DNA of 64,000 nucleotides from Corythucha ciliata. Lineage: Eukaryota; Arthropoda; Insecta; Hemiptera; Tingidae. The position numbers and the translations under genes are program-made. Below the pieces are notes generated by a model. The model was given only the letters and a program-made list of their open reading frames with translations, did no database searches and was not told the origin of the DNA. This document shows, piece by piece, positions 46,005-56,874 of this stretch. The first letter of the stretch is position 1. Each line of letters opens with the position of its first letter. Where the stretch lies: assembly GCA_038030265.1 (NCBI GenBank), contig CM075937.1:31290198-31354197 (forward strand), read 5' to 3'.

Positions 46005-49000
46005 TCAAGATTTATACCCTTGTGTCCTTTCTGAATGTAAATGAACACCTTCGACGCTAAACACTGACGCGTCTAAAATAAAATTAAGGGGGGAGGGGGA
46101 ATTAATGCCCGAAATTACAAAATCACTTTTGGGGGAAAAAAGTACTAACCATCGGGTAGTTCGTAAAGCTTCTTGGGCAAGGAACTGAAATATTTGTGTC
46201 TCAGAGCTTCTTCAGCGCCGATTCTTTTGTCGGGGTTCAACTGAAAAAAAAAAAAAAAAAAATGACAAATGAGAAGCTTGATTGAACGTGTTGCAGGGAA
46301 TTAAGTACCTGAAGTAAAGCTGAGGCCATATTTTCCCCTTCGACGATATCGTACAGCCGAGGGAAGGCTAAGCCGAGTTTCTGACTTTTGTAGAGACACA
46401 TTTTGTGGTTGCTATAGCCTGGTAACGAGCTAACTCCTTCCCATGTTTCTTCGGTGGGTGTTCCCAGAATCTGTACAGATGACACGGGGGTTTTATGACA
46501 AAAATGTACGTAGACAATAAATGGAATGAAGCTGGCGTTACCTTGAATATTTTTTCCAGTTGATCGTACACTTCTCGGACTCCTGGGAAAGTGGGCGCTC
46601 CAGTTATCATCTCGAGGAATATACAACCGACGCCCCACATGTCCAACGAGGTCGAATACGTCGTCGAGCCCAATAGGACATCGGGTGGTCGGTACCAAAG
46701 CGTGACGACTTCGTGCGAGTACGTGTGCGATGGGACGGATTTGGCTCGTGCCAGACCGAAATCAGCCAATTTCAATTCGCCGATTTCAGATATGAGCAAA
46801 TTTTGAGGTTTAACGTCACGATGAAGGACGAGGCGACGATGGCAATAGGCCAGACCGCGAAGCAGTTGGAAGAGAAGAAGGCAAACGTTGTGATAAACGA
46901 GACCACCAGGATGTCGTTCCATGTACTGAGAGAGATCCGTGTGCTGTGAAAGACGAGGAAGGGATTTCATTTCACCGTTTGATACAAGCGGCTTCCAAGG
47001 AACTTACAACGTATTCGAACACAAAGGTCAGTGTTTGCCTCGTGTGAACGATGTCGTGCAATGTAACGATATTGCAGTGTTTAAGCTCCTTAAGAAGCGA
47101 AGCCTCACGAATAGCCGTGAAAGGCGCTCCTTCCTCTTCTTGAAGACGAATTTCTTTCAGAGCTACTACTTGATTGGTCAAACTAAGAGGTTTAAAAAAA
47201 TAATTTATAAATAACACCATTCAAACTTATAAACGAACAAAAACTTACTTGCTGTATCCCTTAAAAACAGTCGCGTAGGAACCTTCACCCAATTGTTCGA
47301 GCTTCATATAAGCCGATGACTTTCCAAACGGCGAATCCCCCTAAAAAGATTTAAAAAATCAGCTAAGAGGTACTAAGCGCTACACAAAACGGTTCGGGTA
47401 AATATTTTCATTAGCTCGCAGGGTGCCCATCGGGCAGATTAAACGCTCGATTTAACCTTAGTCTTGTCCTCTGCAGCCATCGAGTTGAGAAAGTTTAATT
47501 ATTCTCTTTCTACTTTCCTAGGCCAAAGCCTTTATGCAATTAAACAACGCTCCATTTGATTTTTTTTTTCGAACTCAAAACATTTTACCCCCTCTCAACA
47601 AAGCCCCCTACACACAAGCTCACCAAGTGCTATTTTAACAATTAGACTAACGTTTTTTTTTTTTCTGTAAAAGTAGGGTGACGTAACTTCGACAGACACA
47701 AATGGGGCGATAATTACGAACTCGGACCGACGCCGAGTGTAGGAAGACTCCCTGAACGAATCACATTTTGAATTGTGGCCAAAAATAATTTCCCACGAGG
47801 GCCACTGACCGTCTTCGTGACCATTAAAAATTATAATTAATTTTATTAAGTATTATGATTATTATTATCATTATTTTGGGTTCTTACATAGATTGATTGA
47901 CCTCCCAGAATCCTAATGCTACATCAAGTATTCAGCGTATCACATAAATAAATAAATAAGATCTAGCTAATGATTCCCATCAAGCACTAAACAAATAAAG
48001 TTACTTGTTCACTACTTATAGGCGGCGTTCATACCAGAGCGATTCGCGAAGCGATTCTAGGACGGAACAACGGGAACTAACGACAACAACTAGATATGAC
48101 GAAGTCATACAACTCTCACTTAGTTCCACTTGTCTCTATCTGTCCTAGAAGCTTCGACGTTTCGTCGGCGATATCGTATCGTTCTAGTATGACAGTCGCC
48201 TTATCCTACTTATTTTTCACTGGTTGTGGACGAAAATGTTTGGAAAAATTACTTATTGGCAATGAGGAACACATTTTATCGTTATTCAAGAGGAATTATT
48301 TGGACAATAATTGGAAATCAAATTTTTTAAGAACCCTCATTTCATTATTTCGAGAAACCATGTTTTTAGGCATTCAAAGACTCCTATAAGCTTCTAAAAT
48401 CAAGCATTTCGTACTTCTAAAGCCCATAAGGTTAGGCATCGAGAACAATGATGAATTTTTAAAGCTCGCGATTGATTTTCTTAGTAAAAACAGGTTAAAA
48501 TAAAGGCAGAATAGCTGCAAAATTCCGCCCAATTTCGAACGTGGCTTTTACAATGACTTTTGATGCCATACTTTGAGGATTCGAAGAATCCGCAACGATA
48601 CGGGCTGGCGAACCTATTTTTAAGGGTGGGTAGACGTTGGCCAACTCACCCCTATAAACGCTTCAAACGCACATTCGATTCAGCACAAAAAACTACGTAA
48701 GATCTGAGAACATATCGTTAGTCCTGCCCAAAATCTGGGTAAAAACTCGTTTTTTCGGGTATTTTCGTTAGCAACTCAAAGAATATTGATCGCAGATAAA
48801 CGAGCCACCATGCGTTCGATTCAGCGCCAAAAACTACTTCATAGCATTTTCCATTTACATATAATTTGAAGCCGAGCATTTCCACCAGCCTTCTCTGAAT
48901 TATATCATATGGTAACGGAGGAGACGGGTGGAAATGCTCGGCTCCAGAGCGGAATTTCATGTAAATGAAAACCCCATCAGAAATGGCATCTACATCAACT

Positions 49001-50413
49001 GCATTACCAAACGTTGGACGTGAGGATTTTTTTTGAATATGTATTCAAGCTAAAAACAAAGTTTTTTGGTACAATTTACGCCGTTCGTAAATTGTAAAAA
49101 ATAATCTTCGCACGGACTTGTGGTTGATTTTTATCTAATATTACTATCTATTTTTACTACATTGGATTAGCCACCTCGTTTGGGTAATTTTTGTTATCCC
49201 TTATTGGGGTGAGTTGGCCAACGTCTGCCCATCCTTGAAAATAGGTTCGCCAGCCCGTATCGTTGCGGACTCTTCGAATCCTCAAAGTATGCATCAAAAG
49301 GCATTTTTCAAGCCACATTAGCAATTGGCCCGAATTTTTAAGCTTCATTTCCTGTACTAAAAGACAATTTCAAATACGCATTTCCTGCATAACTTGAAAA
49401 CTAATACAGGAGTCGGACTAGGGTCAATATGGCTTAATTTCAACGCATTTTGGACGTGGAATCACAGAATGACACATTGGCTTGCATTTTTTAAAGACCA
49501 GTTTTCCAGAGTGCTACAATGACTAAATTTCTCCAATAAATTTACCCTACCTATCTTTGCTTCTCTCTCCTTGAATTTTATTTGGCCTATTCCTCAAAAA
49601 CTGCTTAGTTCGACAAGGGAAAGTGAAAATTCGGGACATCTATTGACAATTTTCGCCGAAACGATATCGGTTCAACATCGCCGAAACGATATCGGTTCGA
49701 CATCGCCGACGAGACTTGGAAGCGTCAAGTAATTCGTATCGGTACGGCAAAAACTGGTTATTATCGGTCTTGTAAATATATGCTTCAATATCCAAAGTCG
49801 CGACCCCGAAAAATGTCTTAGGCTTTTTGCCGAACAGTTCTTAATGTTCCGCGCATGCGCGGATGGGACTTTATAAAGCTGAAATCTCACCCTGCATGCG
49901 CGGGACGTTCAAGAACTGTACAAAATAGCACCACGAACAAGCCCCTAAAAGCACATGATTTGATTGATTAATATCGAAATAATGAATGTTACCGGATGGT
50001 TTTCTACAATAGTTTAACACTAGTGCAGGGTTCTACAAAAATTTAAGACCAGCGCTAAACACTCGTCCTCTCAGGATTATAATTATGTTCCAATGCGGAA
50101 AGGATGGATGGTTAGCGGCGGTGTTAAATGTACTGAATAAGCCTACATCCAAGAAACATACCTAATAATGACACTATACATATAGCACTTACCCCGAAAG
50201 CGGAAAATCGTTTCGTTCGCCTCTTCTGCTGGTAGACTTCTTTATTATTTAGGAATACTTCCGACTTAGGCCGAGGGGGTTTCTTCGGCCTCAGTATGAC
50301 TCGAGTCTCTTCATTGATATCCTCGTCCAGGAGTTTTGAGTCGGACGAGACGGATAACTGTCGTTTAACAGTGTCCCTGTCGTCACCCCATCCGGCACAA
50401 ACCGCTCGGCAAT
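46005..50413 (-). CDS. Eip63E: PFTAIRE cyclin-dependent kinase (CDK14/Eip63E type)
   Basis: Orthologue of CDK14 and Drosophila Eip63E, kinases that pair with cyclin Y at the plasma membrane and act in Wnt receptor phosphorylation and development. I place seven exons: 50413-50193, 47340-47249, 47182-47008, 46943-46542, 46470-46309, 46240-46150, 46072-46005. All are GT-AG and in phase (1211 nt; first codon split with an upstream exon). Seen in order: basic N-region ending [15 protein letters not shown], glycine loop [30 protein letters not shown] (the signature helix), [44 protein letters not shown], and C-lobe [18 protein letters not shown] to the stop after GYKS. All catalytic residues (Lys, Asp of HRD, Asp of DFG) are intact. 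The N-terminal end and start codon are upstream and only partly located. Confidence 0.93.
47341..48018. other. Kinase-gene intron, no repeat seen
   Basis: Left part of the 2.85 kb intron 47341-50192 of the PFTAIRE kinase gene. AT-rich, nothing coding. Confidence 0.4.
48019..48206. mobile_element. 188-bp MITE in kinase intron
   Basis: Inverted termini taggcggcgttcatacc and gtatgacagtcgcctta, with further pairing of tctaggac/gtcctaga and gaactaa/ttagttc. TA lies at both edges, so a TA-target element is possible. Confidence 0.5.
48500..49340. mobile_element. Foldback in kinase intron with nested MITE
   Basis: 48555-48655 and 49195-49300 are inverted copies (ctggcgaacctatttttaag / aaaataggttcgccagcccg; gttggccaactcacccc / ggggtgagttggccaac). 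A family P hairpin sits in the loop. Confidence 0.65.
48842..48977. mobile_element. Hairpin MITE, family P, copy 5
   Basis: Arms gaagccgagcatttccacc and ggtggaaatgctcggctcc with ends tagcattttccatttac / gtaaatgaaaaccccat. Nested in the foldback loop. Confidence 0.75.
49341..50190. other. Kinase-gene intron; small duplication and hairpin
   Basis: A 26-bp unit (tcgccgaaacgatatcggtt plus caacat/cgacat) is tandemly repeated at 49653-49705. A separate inverted pair, ttccgcgcatgcgc (49846-49859) and gcatgcgcgggac (about 49893-49905), forms a hairpin with arms that extend to gttctt/aagaac. Confidence 0.5.
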
Positions 50414-50469
50414 CTGAAAAAATCAAAACTAGACAGTGAGTGGGTGAGTCGGAATGATTGTAATTTGTA

Positions 50470-50926
50470 ATTAGTGTTGAATCGATACTAGTAAATAAGG
50501 TACTTCTGATTTCGTTACTTTTTTCGACACCGAGTACCATTCGATACTTTTTATTCGATACTGAGTTTGTTGTTGTTTTTTCTTTGTTTCTTTTTTCTTT
50601 CTTTCTTTTTTTCACTAATAAATTATTTTAATATTGTTGGTATCGAATAGTTATTGAATCAAACGAGTGCGTTACTCTGTATCGTTTCACGTGAGTACAC
50701 TACTTTTCATCTAGATCATTCGAGAGAGAATGGTGGGGTGGTATTACAATTAGTGTTGAATCGATGCTAGTAAATGGAGTGATATTTTTGAATCAGTACC
50801 GAGTACTTTTGTTTCGATACTGACAATGAGTACATATCGATACTTTACCTCCGATACCTATTCGATACTCCAAATGAGTAAAGCATCGATACTTGACTTG
50901 TACTTGGACTGGATTCAACACTATTC
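50470..50926. mobile_element. Palindromic element with TAGTGTTGAATC ends
   Basis: tagtgttgaatcgatactag at 50472, a second left-type end tagtgttgaatcgatgctag at 50752, and the inverse ggattcaacacta ending at 50926. The interior is full of atcgatac/gtatcgat motifs. It lies in the kinase-gene intron upstream of exon 50413. Outer flanks tttgtaat and ttcgtaaa match at 6 of 8, suggestive of a hAT-type duplication only. Confidence 0.5.
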
Positions 50927-50984
50927 GTAAATCAACAAGGCAACACGAAACAGTAGCTGCAGGCCACGCAAACGTTTTTCCCAG

Positions 50985-52495
50985 TTAGTCCAGTCAAATC
51001 GTATGACAAAAAAAAAAACAATACGTGGACAAAAATCTCGTCTCTGATTTTTTCACTCTATTCTATGTTTTTTGGGGTGAGGAACACGAATCTGAAGAGA
51101 TCCAACAAAATTTCCTTGTGCGTTTTGAGAAAATCGCGAAAAACTGATTTTTGGCACCTTTTTCAGTTTTTCGCTTGTAACTCCTCAATGACGCATTCTA
51201 CGGAAAATTGTACCCTGTTCTTTTTTGAAGAGCACCAAGTTCTGCGTCGAATCATTTTTTTCTTTTGTCACAATTGACCCAGCCGTTTCACCGGTATTCA
51301 TTTTTTTTAATGGTCATTTTTAGCCGGTTTTGGCAAAATGTGCACAAAAATAAAAATAGTTCAACTCTCAGTTGAGTGATGTAATCTATAACGCTACCCA
51401 TGATACTGGTGACATGCTGAGTTTCGACATTTGTGGACAAATTTGGTGGGTGTATCCACATTTTTTAAACAAAACCTAATTTCATCGCTCTGTACAGAAT
51501 ATGTTCTGGGCCTTTAAAAATCTGGAAAATATGGTTTCTGACTGTAGATTTCACCAGCTTTTACTGAAAAATAGTGCAATTTTCATCAAAGGCTTTGTTC
51601 GGAAGTTATAGGCCAAAACGTTTGACTCATTTTGCAGATTTCCCACTGCATTTTATTGCCACTTATCGGGACTTGATAAAAACGCCGTCCGTGCATGGCT
51701 TCTTATGGGAAATTTAACGAGCTTTCACATGAGTTCCTTTAAATTTTAATCGGATGGATATTTTTTTAGTTATAGGCCGAAATGTGACAACAAATGCTTT
51801 TTTGTAGCAAATTTCAAATTGTTTGACGTTATGGCTCTGTCTTACGTTAATCTTCAAATAAAATTTCATACAATAGGTCTGATAGAAAATTCAATCAGAT
51901 TTCTGATCGTTTTTTATTTTAAAAAAATTGGACAAGTAGTTCCCGAGCTACTGACAAAAATGTGCAGAAAAACGTGGTTTTTGGGCCGCTTTTTTCGCGT
52001 TTTTTCGTCACATAACTGATACCACTGATTTTTCCTGTAGGTTTCAAGACTTTTCACTTATGTAAAATTCAATTCTGAACAACTTTGATTTCTTGACATT
52101 TTTCGATTGGAACAGACGTTTTCGGCTGTTTTCTATTTTTATTAATTTTACCAAAAGTGGCTAAAAATGACCGTTAAAAAAAAAGCAATACCAGTGAAAC
52201 GGCTAGGTCAATTGTGACAAAAGAAAAAACGATTCGAAGCAGAATTCAACGCTTTTCAAAAAATGAGAGGGTAACATTTTGCGTAGAATGCGTCATTAAG
52301 GAGTTATAAGCAAAAAACAAAAAAAAGTGCCAAAAATTAGCAGTTTTTCGCGATTTTCTCGAAACGCACGAGGAAATTTTGTTGGATCTCTTCGGATTCG
52401 TGTTTTTCACCCCAAAAAACATAGAATAATGTGAAAAAATCGAAGACGAGATTTTTGTCAACGAGGAACTACCGTTTGACTGGACAATTAATAAA
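50985..52495. mobile_element. 1.5 kb long-TIR foldback
   Basis: The arms of about 350 bp (about 50985-51340 and 52140-52495) are inverse copies, for example tattctatgttttttggggt at 51060 against ccccaaaaaacatagaata at 52410, and tttcaccggtattcatttt near 51288 against aagcaataccagtgaaac near 52182. The centre shows no recognisable transposase. It lies between the candidate micro-exon and exon 50413 of the kinase gene. Confidence 0.65.
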
Positions 52496-52708
52496 AATCC
52501 TGACATTTCTAGAGGTGGCATGGGGTGGGGGTATGATTATTACCACAGTACACGTTATTATTACACCAAATCCCCATCACTACAGGTCACACTTTCAATC
52601 CAATTCCAACGGTTTTAGTTTACGGAAACAAAAACGAAAAAACTTAAAAACATGCCAACTAACATTTCACTAAATTTTGTGCTACACACGTTCCTAATTT
52701 AAACTCAC

Positions 52709-52735
52709 CTATCGTTCCACTTCTCTTAAGTTTAT
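52709..52735 (-). CDS. Eip63E: Candidate 27-bp micro-exon of the CDK14/Eip63E gene
   Basis: On the minus strand, acceptor ttgttgttacag precedes 27 nt encoding (D/N/H)KLKRSGTI and a strong donor g|gtgagttt. Its exit phase (one base, G) matches the entry phase of the 50413 exon, so translation runs ...KLKRSGTIDCRAVC. Phase and splice signals fit, but no homology supports it. The start codon must be further upstream. Confidence 0.4.
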   Translation of the reverse strand: MNLREVER

Positions 52736-53381
52736 CTGTAACAACAATCGGTTGTTTGCAACAAGAATACACAAAAAAGTACTATAAATTTGTAGCTCGA
52801 GTATAGTTTATACAGCAAAGAAAAAGTGATTTATTGTATAGTATGCACCCTCGTTTGTATGCTAATACAAAGGGAAGAAAGAGAGGGAAGGTTGAACCCT
52901 CTGCATTTTGCACACATTAATAGAACGCAAAAAATACGACCCTGCTCTTTTGTTTCCGCTTCAACTTTTGTTTGTTTTTTTTCTTTATACACACTTTCAG
53001 CGTTACATCGGGGAAGTTGAGAAGGAAGGGGAAAAGGGTTTCTTCACTTTCAAAAGGCATAAAAAGGTCTTTTGAAGATTAAAATCTTTTCATGGTATTA
53101 AAACGAAGACGTTCTCTTTGAAGAAGTCAACTCTTTCGACATTTGGACATGCGTTCCTAAACACGAGAATAATAACAATAATATAATTGAAAATGACCGA
53201 GCAATGCACAAATGCCGAAACGCCGTGTAGCCCAGGAGCAATGTTAGAAACCGCTTCGTAGCTGCAGAATTTAGAAAAGGCTTTCTGAGGCCCAGCGAAT
53301 TGGCAACTGTAGTTTTGCGCTGCCCTCAAAGGTCCCAGGAATTTATGTTTAAATAAAAACAAAAGCGAACCTCGTTTCTTC

Positions 53382-53714
53382 ATAGGCTTTAAAGAAGACA
53401 AAAAGTGTGTCCCTCTTTACTAACGTTCCACCAGACCTCAGTCTCTCGTAGAGCACTGGCAAATCCACATACGCAGGCGTCCCTATAGAAATTATTTTCC
53501 AGACCCGGTGATGACGTCCAGGTGGAAAATTCGCTGGAAAGACGCTGTCGAAGGTGATAGTAAGCTTCGCATTCAACTGGATGCGCATGGCTTCGGCTAG
53601 CAGAGCCTCGACTTTGGGCTTAAGTGCTTTCAGAGTGAGAGCACCCGGGGGGTAAGCCCTGGCGACCCAATGGACATCTGTATGATAGTAGAGTATCTGC
53701 CGTTGGATACAACC
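53382..53714 (-). CDS. Unrecognised coding-like exon
   Basis: An open stretch on the minus strand starts after gcgtgtag| at 53715 and reads ...QRQILYYHTDVHWVARAYPPGALTLKALKPKVE-LLAEAM, then RIQLNAKLTITFDSVFPANF and ends FVFFKAYEETR before a possible donor ag|gttcgc. The composition (varied, hydrophobic core pattern, no low complexity) looks protein-coding. I do not recognise the family. The acceptor region directly abuts a hAT-like terminus at 53727. It could be part of a gene continuing to about 60 kb or a decayed fragment. Confidence 0.35.
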
Positions 53715-53726
53715 CTACACGCCCTA

Positions 53727-53780
53727 CAGTGGCGGATCCAAGCGAGAACCCCTGGGGCCATGCTCTCTTACCCTTGGAGT
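53727..53780. mobile_element. hAT-type terminus CAGTGGCGGATCC
   Basis: CAGTGGCGGATCCAAGCGAG then aacccctggggcc resembles the CAGGG(G)CGGATCC end of the 9592-11347 element. No partner end found. Confidence 0.45.
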
Positions 53781-54084
53781 CGAGGTTACTCATCACTTGT
53801 GCAAGAAAACCATTCAAAACCACTTTCCAAACCCAATCGAGGGATGATCACAATCTCAAATTTTGGGGTCATTTTCTCAAAGGTACTGATTTGACGCACA
53901 GACCTGGTTTATGAGTCCCTCGAACCTGGGTAAACCGAGAGATACAGCCGTCTCCGAAACACAATAAAGTGGTCGCCAGCGCCCCTCAAACTGTCCAAAA
54001 ATGAATTTTTCGCGAGTTAATTGGTTTCAGCCGATTCGGTAAAAACAAATATCACAAGTGCGTAGTTGGCATGGCGTGATATCG

Positions 54085-55550
54085 TTATGAATTGAATTGA
54101 ATTGAATTTCATTTCATTTATTTTTCAGCTCAACAGTAAAAAACACCGAACAGAGCAGTCAAAACAGCGGCAATAATAATAAAATATAAACAAAGAACCA
54201 CAGAGTGTATAAATAAGGTATGATCACAGTCAGATATTAGGATCATCACAGTAACTGATAATTTTTCCCTTGATAGAATTGAAAGGATCGGAGAAGATAT
54301 CACATTCACAGCTCAGGGGTATAGAATTGGCCAATGAAGCAAAACGAGACAGCGTATTTAATGCCTCCCGCAATTGGTACGGAACAGTGCAACATTAAAT
54401 GTAGCACCCGTCAGTCTCAGGCAGTGGAACTCTCAGAGCTAGACCAGAAAGGACTTCAGGACAGGAAATGTGGGAGTTGAGGACCTTCCAGAAAAATAAC
54501 AGGCTTGAAACTCTTCGTCTATCCGCTAACGATTGTAAGCCAGTGGCACGAAGTCTCTCACCATACGATAAAACTCCTGAAACCCCAAATTTGAAAGATA
54601 GATACCTGGTAGCCCTACGCTGGACCGACTCAAGGAGAGCGACCTCAGATTTCAAAAAAGGATCCCAGACGATGCAGGCATATTCAAGATTGCTCCGAAC
54701 AAATGACTGATACAGCAATTTCACGGCGAACGGAATCCCGAAATCCGCCGTAAAGTGCTTGATGAAGCCTAAATTCCTCAAAGCCTTATTCCTAATTTCA
54801 TAAATATGATTCCGAAAATTGCCTTTGCTATTAAATATCACGCCCAAATCATTAATCTCATTCACCTCCTCAACATGCTGGCCACTCAGATAGTACGACC
54901 ATGAGTCAAAGTCCATAGGCCTATTGGACATACTAAACTTGATGCACTTACATTTCGTCAGATTAATGCCTAAATCATTTACGCTACACAAGGACGCAAA
55001 GGAATCAAGATCTTGTTGAAGCTGCTTACATTCCTCGACAGACGAAATCGAATGATACAGCTTAAGGGGGAGTTGTACATGTGTTTCCTCGACCCCCCTC
55101 CAATCATACCTCGCCTACTCCGCGTTACGGATATTACCGCCGTATTTCTGCACCAATCCTGGACTTCAAGGGCTCATTTAAATCTTCAGGATATTCCGCA
55201 CAAGCGTACGATCTTGCTTTCCTAAATAAGTCGTCGAAAGAGTGTGAATTTTCAAGGTAAACGTTTGTGTGCGTTTTACAGTTATTTTAGGGATGAAATA
55301 TGGAAAAGGAAGATCGTACGCTTGTGCGGAATTTCCTGAAGATTTAAATGATCCCTTGAAGTCCACAATTGGTGCAGAAATACGGCGGTAATTTCCGTAA
55401 CGCGGAGTAGGCGAGGTATGATTGGAAGGGGGTCGAGGAAACACTTGTGCAACTCCCCCTTAAGGTCATCCGCCAGCAACGAGAATGAGGAATAGCGAAA
55501 GACGGTCGAAACGTCATTAAAGATTCCATGGTTCCTGCCTGCTGCATTTT
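54085..55550 (-). pseudogene. Non-LTR retrotransposon reverse transcriptase, 5'-truncated
   Basis: The minus strand encodes the palm-to-thumb part of a jockey/CR1-type reverse transcriptase. An upstream piece, FNDVSTVFRYSSFSLLADD, lies at about 55464-55525. After a transposon insertion, LYHSISSVEECKQLQQDLDS leads to NLTKCKCIKFS, LGVIFNSKGNFRNHI, RSNLEYACIVWDP, LLESVQRRATRYLSF and a stop near 54395. ADD is the catalytic carboxylate box. The element ends in a 3' untranslated part and a (TTCAA)n tail at about 54085-54105, typical of a retrotransposed 3' end. The 5' part is missing; the limit near 55550 is approximate. Confidence 0.8.
55066..55459. mobile_element. 394-bp TTAA-flanked foldback, copy 2 (piggyBac-like)
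   Basis: TTAA at 55062-55065 and 55460-55463 flanks GGGGGAGTTG / CAACTCCCCC. The arms match copy 1 at 19384-19776 in order (tgcaccaatcctgg, atcttcagga-attccgca, and the inverse copies). It splits the reverse transcriptase gene; removing the insert and one TTAA would rejoin the flanking frame. Confidence 0.8.
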
Positions 55551-56467
55551 TTCCTGGCCGTTCGTATACTAAGGCCTCTGAGTGGCACAGCGAGATCCAT
55601 ATGCTTCAAGGCTGCTCCACGGACTTCAATACGTGGGAAAAAAAAAAAAAAAAAAAAAAAAAAGCCGTAAAACCGTGCATAACTGCCTAAAAACGGTGTC
55701 ATTACAGTAGGTACCCCATCAGTGGCTCTTCTGATCGTAAATTCGTCTCAATTTTCGGATTCCCAGTGTCGAGAAACTCAATGATACACATTTTCCCCAA
55801 TTTTGCAGCCATTCTTTTCAAAGTGTTTCGATTTGTGCCGGATCCAAATATGTTCTCATTCGACCAAGTTTCCATTTGTTTTCGTCGAGATTTGGTTTTT
55901 GGGCAGAATCTGACAAACGGGTTTGTTTGCTTCTTGTCAGCTTCGAAATTTGCCTAACCTGCCCCTTGAAATTGAACTTTATCCCAATAAATTGTTTGTT
56001 TGACGAAGATATCAACGTTTTAGGCTTGCACACAACGTTCATATCATTCACTTTCCCTCAAGACAAGCGCGTCTCTCAACCCAGCGGGCCTGGGTTCAAA
56101 TTCCGCTATTGCCCATTTTGCAGGAAGTCCGCGGCGAGCTGTAACTGTAACCCAGCTCACTCGGCACCGACCAAAACGCCCGTGCTGTAAAAAACAATAT
56201 CTTGAAATTCGCCCGAAAAACAGATTTTCCAGTGAAAAAAATGGTCATTTTTCGAAAAGTTCCTCCCCGGTTAACATTAAGAATATCAAGAGTATCAAGT
56301 TTTGCTTGAGACACATATTATGCAGCTGGTTTCTTGAGAATGGGGAGCTTCCCCGAAACTAGTCGGAAAAAATAAATAATGATAAAAATTCGTTGTGACT
56401 ACTCGACTAATTGTTTAATTTATAACATTAAGAATAACCCCCGGGGGGCCAATTCTCTGAAAAGAAA
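55551..56467. other. Intergenic; 27-nt A run
   Basis: A homopolymer of about 27 A at 55638-55664 may be the tail of a retroposed copy, but the sequence before it is not recognised. The rest shows no gene. Confidence 0.4.
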
Positions 56468-56575
56468 ACAATATGTTTTTCGAAGCAATATGTTCGAAGC
56501 AACATGATCTTAAAACAAATGAATGAAATAGAAACATTACTATGAAAAACATATAGCATTCTTATTAGAGAATAG
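56468..56575. repeat. Dispersed repeat, family R, copy 2
   Basis: Same order of motifs as 39866-39975 (atgtttttcgaagcaatatg, aacaaatgaatgaaatagaa, attactatgaaaaacat, ttagagaata). Confidence 0.55.
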
Positions 56576-56589
56576 GTCCCTCTGAAATG

Positions 56590-56765
56590 AAGTCGAGAAA
56601 ACGCTAATTCGCGATTTCTGGAGGCAACTTCGTGGCTAACGTACAGAGATTGAGAGATGCATCAATTCGCAGCTGAAATTGTGAAAATCACTAATTCGTT
56701 TTTATCAATCTTATAAATGTTTACTAATTTCAATTTTTATCTGCAGTTTTCAGGTAAAATTGTGA
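56590..56765 (+). repeat. Type A degenerate minisatellite, short array
   Basis: gaaaacgctaattcgcgatt, then ctggaggcaacttcgtggct and caattcgcagctgaaattgt. About five units. Confidence 0.5.
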
Positions 56766-56874
56766 GAAATAGCCTGGGAAAAAACGCGTGGCCGTGGACC
56801 CAGGGCCACGACCTTCACACAAAGTCCGACAAATGGCCGCAAAGTTGCAACGCAATTGAAATGGAATGTGTTTG

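Noticed and set aside
52826..53020. Short frame as the missing 5' exon of the kinase
   Set aside because: It is on the plus strand and without fitting splice phase.
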